Shown: one piece after another, positions 1 to 11,489 of the stretch
Position numbering within the stretch: position 1 is the first letter of the stretch
How the letters are laid out: each line of letters opens with the position of its first letter
From: Homalodisca vitripennis
Taxonomy: Eukaryota > Arthropoda > Insecta > Hemiptera > Cicadellidae
Assembly: GCF_021130785.1 (NCBI RefSeq)
Contig: NW_025777654.1
Location: 1-64,000, forward strand
Direction: 5' to 3'
Length of the DNA: 64,000 nt
Notes under the pieces: generated by a model
The model's database searches: none
Seen by the model: the letters and a program-made list of their open reading frames with translations, nothing else
Told to the model about the DNA's origin: nothing
Translations under genes and position numbers: made by a program

Positions 1-24
1 GTTTTAACTTCCTTTTTGAAAGTT

Positions 25-2856
25 TTAACAGACAAAGTCTTTATAACTGGTGGTAAGGCATTGTACTCCTGGGGCCCAAAGTACGAGAAGGACCTTTTTG
101 TAGCCTCCAACCGCACACGCGGCAGTTGCAGCTTGTCGTCCTGTCGAGTGTGCCGTTCTCTTAGAGTCGCTCGCTGCCACTAGTTTCCGTCTCAGGTAAG
201 AGGGTTCACCAGTTACCAAAATCTTATGCACCAATGTCACAGTTTGGAGCATACAAATATCTTGAACAGAGTGTAAATTTGCTCTTTTGCGATAAGGTGA
301 GATGTGGTCAAATTTTTTTAGATTATAAACAAACCTCAGCGCACTGTTCTGTATCCGTGCAAGGATGACATTTGCCTCTTGAGTTAAGCAGCTACCAAAC
401 ACTGGAAGGGCGTAATATATTGATGGAAATACCAGAGAATTTACTAATATGCAGCTTTGAAAGCATTGGAATTAACGCTCTGTATCTATTCAAAACTCTC
501 AATTTACACATGCACGTTGAGAAATCAATTCAACAATGTTTAAGAAAGTTTTAGCTGATTGTCAATTATAACTCCCAGGACTTTAACAAAAACACGATCT
601 TCCAAACAAATACCCTCAACAGAAACAGAGAGAATACTCCTGTTCATGGTCTCTTTAATGGATGGTGAGCAAAAATGCACCACAGAACACTTATCTGCAT
701 TCAACTTTAGGCCATGTCCCTCCGACAACTCTTTAACCCTACGCAGATCAGCATTGAAACACTGCACCGCTTCATGGACACCTGGAGGGGGATATGTTAG
801 AAGCATCTGAGAGTCGTCCGCATAGGAGTAGAGTGAACACGAGGACAATGCAAGTTCAAGATCAGCAGTATATAAAATGAACATAACAGGCCCTAAACAT
901 GACCCTTGAGGAACCCCTGTATCCTTCGACAGCGAGGAAGAGCAGTTTTCTTTTACCTTCGTCACCTGACTCCGTCCGCTCAAATATGAGCCAAACCATT
1001 TTATAACGATTTCATTAAACCTATAGAAATTTAATTTGGCAAGAAACAGTTCATAATTCACTGAGTCGAACGCTTCAGAGAAATCAAGCGTCGCCAAAAT
1101 ACTTCCAAAACCTTTATCTTTCGCTACATGCAGCTCATCCATAATGTTTTATCAAGGCGGAGGTAGTGCTGAAAGACTTCCTAAAACCAGACTGATGTAC
1201 AGGAAGAATATTTTCAGCCTCAATGAAAGCTGTCAACTGATTCACCACCACCTTCTCAAGGATTTTTGACATGGCCGGAAGGATCGATATCGGCCTAAAT
1301 TGGGAAATCAAACTTGGATTCTTTATTTTGGGTATGGGCGTGACAAGACTTTGCTTCCAGCATGATGGAAAACACCCAGAAGCAAGGGACAGGTTAACAA
1401 AATGCGTAATAGCTCCCAAGCAATATGGGCTCATGGCTTTCACTAGCCTGATAGATATTACATCAGTCCCCACAGCCACTGACGTAATGTTATTCATTAT
1501 GCATTTGATCTCACCCTCAGTAACTGGCACAAAATTGAAACCATGCGCTAGATCCTCACAAACATTGTTTCTGTAGAAATTCAGTTTCTCGAGGCTAATC
1601 CTGCTTCCACCACCCATGCCTGCAAAGTACCTGTTGAGGTCATCAGCTGAGAATCTTATATCGTCACTATTACGGTCATTTTCCAGCACTCCACCGGACC
1701 GTAAAACACCCCAGAATGATTTAGAGTCCTTACAATTCAGCTTGTCTTTTAAAGTAAGTTTCGTTTTGCTCTTCTGATGGCGCAGTTCAATTTATTTCGT
1801 GCCTTACAGTACAAAGTTCTAGCAGCCGAAACATCACCATCATGCAGTCTGTGTTTGAAATAATTTTTTTCTTTTGTGAGCTCTCTTATCTCGTCACTCC
1901 GCCATGGGGCTTTCTTCTTGGTGACTCGCTTTCTTGTTAACGGTACGCAGGTGTCAAGCAGTTGGACAATGTAGGTAGTTAACAATTGACTAACTTCCTC
2001 GACCGAGGTCTTTGTCTCAATATCATCCCAATCAATACCTGACAATAAAGAAACATAAAGAGACACATCGAAATTGGAAAAATTTCGATAAGTTATAAAA
2101 TTTCTCCTTTGGCCTATAGTTGCCATACCTGAGATCACAATATACCAGGTGGTGGTCCGTAATTTCTTTACGTCTTGAATCAAGAATTTTGGACGTATCC
2201 ACTAAACCAACTTTGTCTATGTCTAGACCTTTATTCACAACAATATGGTCGATCAATGTCGAAGAGCTCTCGGTGACACGAGTGGGCTCTGTTATGAGTT
2301 GTACCAACCCTAACGATTCATACAGGTTTTTCAGGAATCTACAATCGGCCTTACCAGTATCCATAAGATTTACATTAATGTCACCCAACAAAACAACATC
2401 ATCAACATCCAACATCTGATCAATAAACAAAGAATAACAAAATAGAACTCAGGGTGGAATATATAACACAGGGTGGTTTATATACCACGCACACACACAG
2501 CTTCTTGTTTCTCAAACTAAACTTGCCACAGATATATTCTAAGCGACTGTCAACATTGTTCAAATAGACCTGCGTCATTTGCAGATGATTTGCAACCAGG
2601 AGTGCCACTCCTCCACCAGCGGCTCCCGGGAGACCCTCAGCCCCTGTCTGTCCTTGCGCCATAAAGAGTAGCCATCTACAATGAAACAATCTGAGGAAAC
2701 ATCTGAAGTCAACCACGTCTCCGAGAGACCAAGAATGTCAAATTTTAAATCATCAATAACCGCACACAGCTCCTGGAAACCTGTGTTCATTGATCTCACA
2801 TTTAAGTGCCCTACTCTGGAAAACAACTCGCCCCTCTGATGCCGTTTCCCGACTCC
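25..2856 (-). pseudogene. ORF2 of the LINE: endonuclease-reverse transcriptase
   Basis: The endonuclease (about 2,832-2,030, in three frames) shows H-L-N-V-R-S, L-S-E-T-W-L with the catalytic Glu, L-L-G-D-I-N-V-N in place of GDFN, S-T-L-I-D-H-I and T-D-H-H. The linker and RT follow: F-R-P-I-S-I-L-P and H-Q-S-G-F-R in the fingers, motif A L-D-F-S-E-A-F-D-S-V, G-V-P-Q-G-S-C-L-G-P, and the catalytic YADD at 813-824. The C-terminal region (402-25) contains the A-L-R-F-V-Y-N-L block. Frame changes fall near 2,720, 2,430, 2,090, 1,700, 1,140 and between 540 and 400. A stop at 2,857-2,859 limits the reading frame upstream, so the true start codon is unclear. Catalytic residues are intact but the gene is not. 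Confidence 0.85.
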
Positions 2857-2959
2857 TTATGCTGAACAGAAGCCTGTGACACCTCAGGAACAGCTCCAAA
2901 GTCGCCAGGAACTGCGGAAACCGGCGAACATCCACCCGGAAAAGGTTTTTTCTCGTGCA

Positions 2960-3490
2960 AACACCTGAAAATAAAATTCCCGAACCAGAAAATTTCCTGC
3001 CCTATTTAAGTGACGACCATCACGAGCAAGGTGATACCCCCTCACCAGGCGGTTCGCGTTAACATAAGTGACATTAAAATTAATGCACATAACTTCTAGC
3101 TGTTCATTAAAATTACAAAGTGGTAGTGGTGCAATGTCTCGCCTAGTTAAAACACTACTCAACATAATGTCAGAAATTGGAAAGTGTTTTTTTTTGCGGT
3201 ACTCAACAGGTCCGCCATGCTATGAAGTGCCGCGCGCTTCCCCCAACCGCCATTGTACCCAGGTCGTCTGTTATAACCATCAACAAGATTATTGGTGCCA
3301 ACATGAATATAAATAATTTTTGGCTGGTTTGGCACATACTTCAAAAGCTTTTGCTTAATATGCTCAATTTTTGCACCTGGATTGATATCTAAGGTGGCCC
3401 CATTTTTCAAGCAGAGATTCCCAGCATATCGCAACAATGAGTAACCGATGACCAAGACATTCTTTAATGTCCTACCGCTAACCTGCCGAT
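2960..3490 (-). other. SGNH/GDSL hydrolase (esterase) domain inside ORF1
   Basis: Three SGNH blocks are visible in order: block I V-L-V-I-G-Y-S-L-L-R (Gly-Tyr-Ser codons 3,438-3,446), block III I-H-V-G-T-N-N (GTNN codons 3,288-3,299) and block V D-G-R-H-L-N (Asp 3,019-3,021, His 3,010-3,012). Ser, Asn, Asp and His are kept. The Asp of the usual GDS triplet is Tyr, a one-base change that may simply be decay. A frame change at the homopolymer near 3,190 splits the domain between blocks III and V. SGNH domains of CR1-type LINEs are thought to act on lipids or esters during the element's life cycle; substrate unknown. Confidence 0.8.
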
Positions 3491-4089
3491 CAGTACCCCG
3501 CGACCGCTCAGGAGTACAACCCTCACTTACAAGTAATTGTTGGTGTTCACCGTTTGATCCCATTACAGAACATGCATAGGGTGAAGCCGGCTTTTCGGTT
3601 GACTCTGTTACTACATTTGCCCTCAGTCGTTTTATTCGCTTAAAACTATTTCTAGACTGCGATTTCTGTTTAGGTTTTTCTCTCCATACACCTGATACAT
3701 TTTTAATAACTCTAATATCATTTTCACATGTTATATTATTTGAACCATCTAAAACATGATAACGATTTCTACATAGCGGCCCAGGCCTCTTTTTTACACA
3801 GTATGTTTGGGATTTATGACTAGTAGTCTTATTTCGCTTTCGTTTGACAACATTCCATTCACTGGGATCTAAATTGTATGACTCATAGTTTTGGCTATTT
3901 TTACATTCAGGTTGTGTTTTACTTAAATCTACAGTTCTGTTTACATTATTTACAGGCAATGATTCAACCTTGCTAGGGCTTGCACAACTCAGCAGGGGTA
4001 GCACTAAAGAACCATCAGACAGTCTGTCACTAGACTCCTCGTCAGCAGTAAAGTCCGGCGCAAAGAGGTTCCTGTACCAGTCCATGAAA

Positions 4090-4570
4090 GAACATTGAGA
4101 CGTGGTCCCCCGAGCACAAAACCCCTCAGTTACAAGTCTAGTGTTCACTAGCACACTTATACCGCATTCAAAACTGTTCTTTTGTTGCACACAGCTAATT
4201 TCAGTAAAGTTACATTCTTCCACCCCCAACTTTGAGGCCGTTAACTTAGCAGATAAGTTATTTGACTGGTTTAGGGAATCAAAATGATAAGCTGCTCCCT
4301 CAGCAACATCCACAAATAACAAACTCCAGTGCGTCCCTGAGTCGTCTTTCAGGGTCGCGACGTTGTTACTAACACAACAGAAAACATAATGCGAGGATGA
4401 AAGGGACACACCTGCGACAGAAGCGCCTTAGCATCATCTTCTGCCCCCAATTTTACCATCTGAACAAGAGTTGGGCCCAAAAATAAGATTTTACAAGGTA
4501 GATCAGAAAAGGCTTTTGCAAATGTTTCAAATTATGAGTCTAGGACTCTATCGTCTACCCATCTATTCAT
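4090..4570 (-). other. Ulp1-type C48 cysteine protease domain inside ORF1
   Basis: The domain opens with a W-V-D-D-R-V-L-D-S block, the counterpart of the WLND/WLDD opening of Ulp1/SENP proteases. The residue after it, where the family has Tyr, is a TAA stop (4,532-4,534). After a one-base shift near 4,410 the catalytic order is complete: His in GTHWSLL (codon 4,329-4,331), Asp in FDSL (4,278-4,280), oxyanion Gln (4,182-4,184) and Cys in FECG (4,164-4,166), with Gln six residues before Cys as in Ulp1. In the family these enzymes cut after ubiquitin-like glycine-glycine tails. In a retrotransposon the role could be self-processing or de-SUMOylation of host factors; this is inference. The domain is about 160 residues, short for the family. 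Confidence 0.78.
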
Positions 4571-5163
4571 TAGCCACGTCCCGGCGTCTGCTGATTTTAG
4601 TTGATTTTTCAATGTATTTACCAAAGAGGATAAATCTGCGTGCTTTCTGTTTAACTCATCAATGTTACAATTGAGTTGTTTAATTAACATATCTTTTTCG
4701 GACTGCAATGCATTTACACATGAATAATCATTCATAAGTTCATCTAACTTAGACCTAAGTTTACTAGAACTAGTTTTTAACATTAAGTTCTCACTTAAAA
4801 TAGCGTCTTTCTCTTCTAAAATCACATCTTGAGCGTTCAAGGAGTCATTCAGCTCAGAACGTCTTTGACATTTCTCATCTTGGAGTTTTTTTCCAAGGCA
4901 CCAGTATGCAACTTTAAATGTTCATTTTCAGAATGTAAGGTTTGACTCAAAATATTTGAGTCATTCAGCTTTTTTAATAATTCGCAAAAATCAGTTTCGA
5001 GCTCATCAAAATCTACGCTGGGAAAATTTACTCGCAATCTTTTTAATTGCGTACATATACGAGTAATCACGCACTCAGTAGCGTCGTCAAAACCCGTTGC
5101 GTCATTTAGAATAGCCTCAATTAATGATAGCTGCGCTAAAGTTGAACGGGTATGAATCACCAT

Positions 5164-5560
5164 GTCGCCCGATGCGGAGCGTTGCACGGCGCAGGCAGCG
5201 ATGTCAGGCGGGACCTATTCAGTCAGCGGCAGGCGCAGCAGTAAATGCTCCGTTCCGCCAGCCGTGAGTTGAGCAGGTACAGGTCAGGCCGTGCGCGTGG
5301 CAGCAGTGGTTCACCGCGCGCATGCGCCACAGATCAGTTTCGCCGATCAACAGACCAGCTACCGTCTACTGCATGCAGATCGATGATAATGTCGTAAGAC
5401 AACCATGAGCAAAGTCAATATGCACCAATTACTCACAGTTCCTCCGATCGACGTTCAAGCAGATTTCGATCGTGCATAAATAACCAGTTTCCAGACAGCA
5501 CGAATACAACACCCAACAGTGAGTAAAAACCACTCTTAATCAATAAAATTTCAGACACGT
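5164..5560 (-). promoter_or_regulatory. GC-rich 5' leader / internal promoter region of the LINE
   Basis: About 5,164-5,380 is clearly GC-richer than the AT-rich surroundings and CpG-bearing, directly upstream of the ORF1 start. This is the expected place of the 5' UTR and internal promoter of a full-length LINE. No defined promoter motif was recognised. The outer boundary is not resolved. Confidence 0.45.
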
Positions 5561-5600
5561 AATTATGATTGTATTCTTCAGGCAATCAGTGTTGCCAACT

Positions 5601-5660
5601 TGTACCATATAATGCTCTAACCTGGATGCGCATAACAGTTTCATTGCAGCCTTAGCCTAC
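5601..5660 (+). repeat. Partial copy of the L6 hairpin module
   Basis: This stretch matches the second half of the hairpin module found at 13.9, 22.2 and 32.4 kb: right stem (gtaccat), then gctctaacctgg and the region around cagtttcattgcagcc. The left half of the module is missing, next to the 5' end of the LINE. Confidence 0.6.
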
Positions 5661-7170
5661 TTAAAAAGTTTTTAACTACCAAAGTAACAGCTAAATGTTC
5701 TGAACAAAGAATGTGTCCACCTAGGTGACACAAATTAACCTAAATCAAATTAACGTAATAGAGATTATGTGTTTGAGTATTACTTTTAAATGTAAAATAT
5801 GGTCTCACCGTTTTAATTTTCTCAGTTGATTGTTGTGTTGTAATGTGGTTAATTGGTATTGAAGTTATTGAATATTTTCAAATAAATTATACTTTCGTGG
5901 TTTTTTTTAAATATTTTTAGTAACAAGATCCAGTTAATTTTATACACGTTATTGGACACATTCTTCAGAGACGATAAAAACTATGACAGTTTTGCAAAGG
6001 AATAGCGTTGTAAATGGAAACGTTTGTTGATTAGAGGAATTAAGTGAAGCTGTAATAAGCATCTGTGGTAACTACAACTTTTCTCATATTTTTAATGTTA
6101 TTTATTACAAACGTACCGATTTATCAAAAAATAACTTCGCTTTTAAGGTCAGTTAAATAGAGAACAAATCACAAAGTTGGAAAGTTAGAGAAGGAAATAT
6201 TCTAAAACTAGTCAGATTTTGTATATAGTAGAATTAAAGTTAATTGTATGGTTGGATCGAATGATTCCTGGACATGTACACTGAAATAAATATGACCTCA
6301 TATTTAAATGGAATTTTAATTAACTGAATATAGCTTTGCATATCAATCAGGTAAATATTCCGAGAACAAAAAATTAGGCTACTGACTTGAAGTCCGTATC
6401 CCTAAGTGGATGTATCTAGTTATATTCTTATAGAAGCCTGTTATGTGAAAAATAATTATAATTTAAGCATATGTGTTTCTTTAATAGTTTATAATTAATT
6501 AATCAATCAGTACCAATCTTATTAATTTATTATCCATTTGTGACACAATACTACAAACATCCTTGTCTATTTAGAAATACATAACGGATAAAAGTTCAAT
6601 GAACTGTTCTGCAGCAAATTCTGGGCTTTATAAAGTCAAGTGGTCTAGCTAATGGTACTGCAGAGAAGTTATAAATCAGTTCATCCCATTCGCTCTCTCT
6701 GTCTTGATCTATTTACTAATCCTATAGAAAGCTCTCTTTAATACAGCAAATTGCACGGTAGTATTATTATTAGTTACTTCTAACTCATTAAATGGTTAGC
6801 AAACTACCGGTAATTGTTAAAAGAAATGTTTTAATACTTTTTCAGGTTTGAAAAATTAGTTACAAATTTTGATTTATTTGTCTTATCAAGCATATTAACA
6901 AGCAATCATCCATAACGGAAAGATATAAGCCGTATGTTGCATTGCACAAAGCCTGAACAAATACAAACAATGATTATGTATTAGTTGATGTAACATAATG
7001 TCACCTAAAAATACGGATTACGAAAATACAGGAGCCAAGAAGTGACGTTTAAAGGCATCACAGAAATAATAACATAAATGTGAGAAAACCCATTATTAAG
7101 GAATATCTTAATATTGTTGAAACATTTGACCTTGTCGTAAACAGCTCAGGCATGTGCTTTAATTACTTTA
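5661..7170. other. AT-rich DNA, nothing recognised
   Basis: No open frame with coding character, no transposon end and no match to other modules of the window was seen. Confidence 0.5.
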
Positions 7171-7189
7171 TATGGTACATTAAAGCAAC

Positions 7190-7790
7190 CGAGAGCATTT
7201 TTATAGACACTCTACATAAAAGACCAATTATCTTTCTGAATTTAGACTTTTATCTATTTATTTTCAAGTGTAATACTAATATGAAAAATGGGAATTTTGA
7301 GGTATAATTTTTATTTTACATACAGATTTGCGATAAAACCACAAGATTAATGCGATTTTTTATATTTTTTAAACTAAATATGCCAGTTTATTACGTACTT
7401 TATTAGTAGGCTAATATAATAAATGTTAACTTGTGTTGTTATAGAAGTAGAAGAAGTTAAATTATATAATTTCAAACAAAACAAATCCGAATTATTGCCA
7501 CCCATTAAAATTTTAAATCTCCTCTTCAAAATCGATGGACTTTGAGAATATTTTAGTTTATGCAAAACACTAGTAAATTACCCCAGGTTCACCCGCATTT
7601 TATATGCGAAATTCGGTGCATTTGATTGAATAGCTCTCCCGAAGTCCAGTAAAAAACTTAACTATTTTAGACCAATTTAGAGGTACTCTAAAGTCAAAAT
7701 GCATAGCTTCCATGGTGAAATCACTTGTGATAAAATACGGTAGGGTCCTGTGATATTAAAAAAAATTAATTAGTCATATATCACGTATGA
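7190..7790 (+). repeat. Long-repeat module T, copy 1
   Basis: It aligns with 50,960-51,690 in the same orientation. Shared anchors: tttagacttttatctat, attttattagtaggc near 7,400, cacccgcattt near 7,590, and ctattttagaccaattta near 7,660. Roughly three quarters of bases appear identical by eye, with many small indels. No coding potential; a short open frame at 7,080-7,307 does not survive in the second copy. Confidence 0.75.
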
Positions 7791-7799
7791 AGCACCCAT

Positions 7800-9180
7800 T
7801 TCTTCATTGATGTTCATAATTTAGAGGATAAGAGGTTAAGCAAAGTAAATTGTGAGTAATTCTTATTTCAGGTTTGTACTTATTGCCCAAATTAATTATA
7901 GTTTCAACGAATGTATTTACTTAAATATAATGTGGTAATTATGTTTGATTCATTACATTACAGTATTCATAATGTATGGATGGAGATATTGTTATTGAAA
8001 ATTATAATTAAAATCAACGTCAACAATACTAACACATTTTAATACTTACATGACACTTGTCACCCATATTTAAAGAGGATACAATAAAGTGCATGTTCCT
8101 TCTTTTAAACACAGGTTAGCTATATCATAGTCTACTATTTCCTCGGTCCAATCTAGGAATTATATAAGTATTGATATACCTAATCAGTATCGTATATCTC
8201 ATAAGTTAGAAATTGATGTAATGTTCCGTCGACGATGTTATGCAATACAAATTTAATTTAATGCCCCGTGCATTGTGTTGTGTTTCCACTTGGTTTAATC
8301 ATTGTGATCGTTTGTGTCCTTAAGTAGTAGTCTCAGAGATAATGGTTTGTTTAATCATGTTAAGGCCCAGTCCCTCCGTAATTGTTCCTTAAGGTGCTGT
8401 AAGTATGCCTTCCCACAATGTTTAAACAAAATAAATTCAACATCTTACATGTACACATTCACATTTAATTCATTGAGGTAAAAATAAGCAGTAAGTTAAT
8501 TTGTTAACTTTTTAACATGATGTTGAGTTAAGAATTGTTGTTACTTTAGTTATGCAGAAGCCTTCCGAGGACTCAGGCTGAAGATGGAGGCGGCAACTTT
8601 TGTGCCCTTATTCTATAAATGTAAACAAATTAAAAATATTAGTTAAACTAATTAAACACATAATCGTGTTGTGTTAATACAATGTTTACACATAAGAGCT
8701 TACTACGTTTAAAACATTCTTTTACTTCATATTTTCCAACTTTAGAGACCAAGACAGGAATTTTTAACAGCTTTAGTGATTAGTGGGGCGTATCCCGAAG
8801 GAATTATACGAATAATAATAAGCCTATATTCATCGAAGGGACCCTAAGAATGACTATGTAACATTTAAGTACAATCGATTAAATAGTCTAGGCGTGAAAT
8901 CAAAACAAACACGGAAGGCACTTTCGCATCTGTAATATTACTATCAGTTACCCTCGGCTTGGCACGCAATTTTGTAGGTTTTGTACCTGGTTTGAGTCGA
9001 TTCACATATGGTTTGAAAGAATTCTATTTCTAGCCTCAATATTGACTACAATATTCTAGGTCCAAATAACCAAGAAACAGTGGATTAAGAGAAGGAAGTA
9101 AGACAAGCCTAGACTTGCCTGTTAAAAATACTAAACGCAGATAAAACTACTCAAATATTTGTATTCCAATATATATTCAA
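7800..9180. other. AT-rich DNA between modules T and U
   Basis: No gene, RNA or transposon end recognised. The matching interval in the other copy (51.7-52.4 kb) carries a SINE cluster that is absent here. Confidence 0.45.
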
Positions 9181-9187
9181 ATACAGT

Positions 9188-9640
9188 GGTGTTTTTAAAA
9201 ACACCGTCTCGATTCTCCCATCACTACTCGCCAGTCGGCCGTCGTTATTTACGTTAGTGCAGATCACTATACAACTCAAGTCGTTGTATTATACGGTAAA
9301 AAAATAACTGTCATAATTTCGTAATTCAACTAATAATGTTTTCGTACGTTAGAAAAAAATAATATGTTGCACTTTAAACATTGATTTTAGTAGTTTCATG
9401 CCTTATGTTCCAATCTTTAGATACATAAGTAAATAATTTCAGTTACATATAATACATACATCAAATTTTTAGTTTAATTCTCAACATTTTTTTGGAAGAA
9501 CAATATTCTTAACAAATTTTTCAATTTTTAAGAAATTTATCCATTTGTCTGTCCAATAACTGATAGGCGATATACACAAGCTCCATCGGCAGGACCGAAC
9601 CGATTATCCTATCTTATCCGTCTGAAACTCTTTACGCTGA
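9188..9640 (+). repeat. Long-repeat module U, copy 1
   Basis: It aligns with 52,386-52,960. The most conserved part is cccatcactactcgccagtc followed by ggccgtcgttat (9,218-9,250), almost identical in both copies. It continues through tgcagatcactat and tttttggaaga. The 52-kb copy has about 110 extra bases after the conserved block. Confidence 0.75.
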
Positions 9641-10034
9641 GCTATGTAAAATAACGATGGTATGACAAAATAAATATAGTCAAACTTGGATTATTTAAAC
9701 TTTAATTTTCAATCCATAAATATCCCTATACAATAATTATAAAGTACGCATAATCCAAATTTTAGAAATCCTGATATTTATTATTTCTTAGATATACCAA
9801 CTATCCAAGTTCTATTATATTTGTTAATGTAAAACACTATTAGCATTAAGGTGTATATAAACTATTAATACTTAATACAATTAATTCAAGAAATATTGTA
9901 CAATGTTTCTGTGTTATTAGTTAATGTTTTTTGGGGAGAGTAGGAACACTTCAAGTTTAGTTATACTTAATTATTGCCTGTCATTATTTACAAACGGATA
10001 TTCCTGAAGCATATTGAATATCTTTTGTCGTATG

Positions 10035-10996
10035 TACGAGGGTCGTCCACAAAGTAACCTCCGTTTTGAAATATAAAATAAACCAGTTGAGATACAAAAA
10101 GTTTATTATATAAATTTTAAAACTACAGCTTTTCTCTACTTTTCTACATATTTACCATACAAATTCAAGCACTTATCATATCTTTTAACAGTTTTTGAAA
10201 TTCCGTCTTTAAAAAAAATCTGCCGCCTGAAAACGTAGCCAACCTGTCACAGCGTTTTGAAGCTCTTCATCACTCGCAAACCTCTGAGATGCAAGCCCAC
10301 CACTTCATGAACAGGAAAAGATGAAATTACTGGGAGCCAAGTCCGGGCTGTAGGGGGCGGTGGTCAAAAACGTCCCATTTGAACTTTTCCAAAAATTCTG
10401 TTGTTCTTTGAGCTGTATGAGGGCGGGCATTGTCATGGACAAAACACAACACCAGATGTCAGAAGATCACGACGCTTGTTTTGAATCGCTCGTCGTAGCT
10501 GCTTTAAGGTTTCACAGTAAGCTGCAGCTGTAATGGTCGTGCCACGCTCCATAGATTCTGGTTCTCGCGAACTTTCTCATCCACTTTGTTCACCAATTCA
10601 TCACTGACGAGAGATGGCCTACCACTCCGGTCTTCATCGTGAACGTTCGTTCTTCCATTAAAAAAAAAAAACTAACCTATTGACGGACTACACCTTTGCT
10701 CATAATGTTTGGGCCATACACCGCACTCTATTTACGATGAATTTTAGCTGCTATGTAACTTTTCGACCACAGAAATCTTATTACACCACGCACTTCACAC
10801 TTGGCGGGATTTTCTATCACGACGCTCATGTTTTTACGTTGTAACAAAAGAACGCGTGATCGCACGATGCTCTACCTTGCACAGCTAGAAGCGTACTGAA
10901 CGGCTGCGCACGCCGATGTGAGAATGGCGGCGCTACCCCCCACTACTTATCGCGCCACGCCCCCAAACGGCGGTTACTTTATGGACGACCCTCGTA
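10035..10996 (-). mobile_element. Mariner-family element, internally deleted
   Basis: The ends are inverted repeats: tacgagggtcgtccacaaag at 10,035 and its complement at 10,996, about 29 bp with two to three mismatches. The outer TA on each side can be the target duplication. Inside, on the minus strand, is a mariner transposase relic. At 962 bp it is shorter than the usual 1.3 kb because an internal part of the transposase is missing. The paralogous 53-kb copy of the surrounding repeat has an empty site, confirming the boundaries. Subfamily not assigned. Confidence 0.9.
10136..10829 (-). pseudogene. Mariner transposase relic
   Basis: The ATG is at 10,829-10,827 and the stop at 10,138-10,136. 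The N-terminal helix-turn-helix part is recognisable (I-R-F-L near the start, V-Y-G, then D-R-S-G-R-P-S and V-D-E-K-V-R-E-N). The reading then jumps to the C-terminal catalytic part: T-I-T-A-A-A-Y-C-E-T-L, H-D-N-A-R-P-H-T-A and Y-S-P-D-L-A-P-S-N, ending in Y-D-K-C-L-N-L-Y-G. About a third of the usual ~345 residues is gone, including the first catalytic Asp block. The third catalytic Asp (family APSD) is Asn. In-frame stops, a frameshift before YSPDLAP and an A-run near 10,660 add to the decay. It cannot encode a working enzyme. Confidence 0.88.
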
Positions 10997-11489
10997 TAAT
11001 GAGACGGGTCTGGATATGGATGTAAAACAGTTAACGGGACTTAATAGAATTATATCTTGATAAAACGTATTTCAAATAACATGTTATCAATTCTAATACA
11101 GAATATCCATTTATATAATTAAATAAATAAATCTGTTCCAATATAAATACCTTTTAACATAAATAGAGTGGTTTTAAGTTATTTCTACATTTAACAATAT
11201 GTATTTACAATACATATTATTAGAATAAAAATAAATTTCATTTCGTAATAAAAGGCATAAAATCAAGAAGCCCATTTTATGGACTATAAATAATATACAA
11301 TCTTTCCAGATCCCCTATAAACCCCTTTAAAATAACGTCGTTTTCATATCTTTATATGCTATTAGATTGTCACTAATAGTTTTCACAAGTTGTAACCGTT
11401 CTTTGACGCATGAATATGAATAATATTCTCTGATAGCTGAAATTATATTTAAAATTTGTAATATTATAGCATTTAAACATATGCCGTAT

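Larger units (their letters stand above)
2884..5163 (-). pseudogene. ORF1 of the LINE: coiled coil + C48 protease + SGNH hydrolase
   Basis: The likely start is the ATG at 5,163-5,161, the first ATG of the coiled-coil frame. The first 200 or so codons (5,163-4,570) are leucine/glutamate/lysine-rich with heptad-like spacing, typical of the multimerising part of LINE ORF1 proteins; a frame change falls near 4,845. A C48 protease domain follows (about 4,570-4,090), then a basic low-complexity linker rich in serine, asparagine and lysine (about 4,090-3,500), then an SGNH hydrolase domain (about 3,490-2,960). Breaks: TAA at 4,532-4,534, a one-base shift near 4,410, and a shift at the T/A homopolymer near 3,186-3,195. 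Esterase-type domains are known in CR1-group ORF1 proteins. A C48 domain is known from NeSL-type LINEs, not as a usual part of CR1-group ORF1. Confidence 0.8.
1..5560 (-). mobile_element. Decayed near-full-length non-LTR retrotransposon, CR1/L2-like
   Basis: A two-ORF LINE reads right to left: GC-rich 5' leader (about 5,164-5,560), ORF1 (about 5,163-2,884) and ORF2 (about 2,856-25). The ORF2 stop codon is at 25-27, so the 3' UTR and tail lie off the left edge. Order of domains: coiled coil, C48 protease, SGNH hydrolase, then endonuclease and reverse transcriptase. The RT palm and the C-terminal block (asparagine-serine-alanine-leucine-arginine followed by an HISPYR motif) resemble the CR1/L2/Crack/Daphne group. 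The copy is dead: one nonsense codon and at least eight reading-frame changes are visible. The 5' boundary is uncertain; it lies before the hairpin-repeat fragment at 5,601. Clade assignment is from motif memory and needs a tree. Confidence 0.88.
9830..11110 (+). repeat. Long-repeat module V, copy 1, split by a mariner
   Basis: Left (9,830-10,034) and right (10,997-11,110) parts align with 45,443-45,800 and with 53,140-53,480. Anchors: acaatg near 9,900, ctgtcattatttaca, then, after the mariner, tctggatatggatgtaaa and gaatacagaatat-type sequence. The 53-kb copy runs straight across the point where the mariner sits. Confidence 0.75.
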
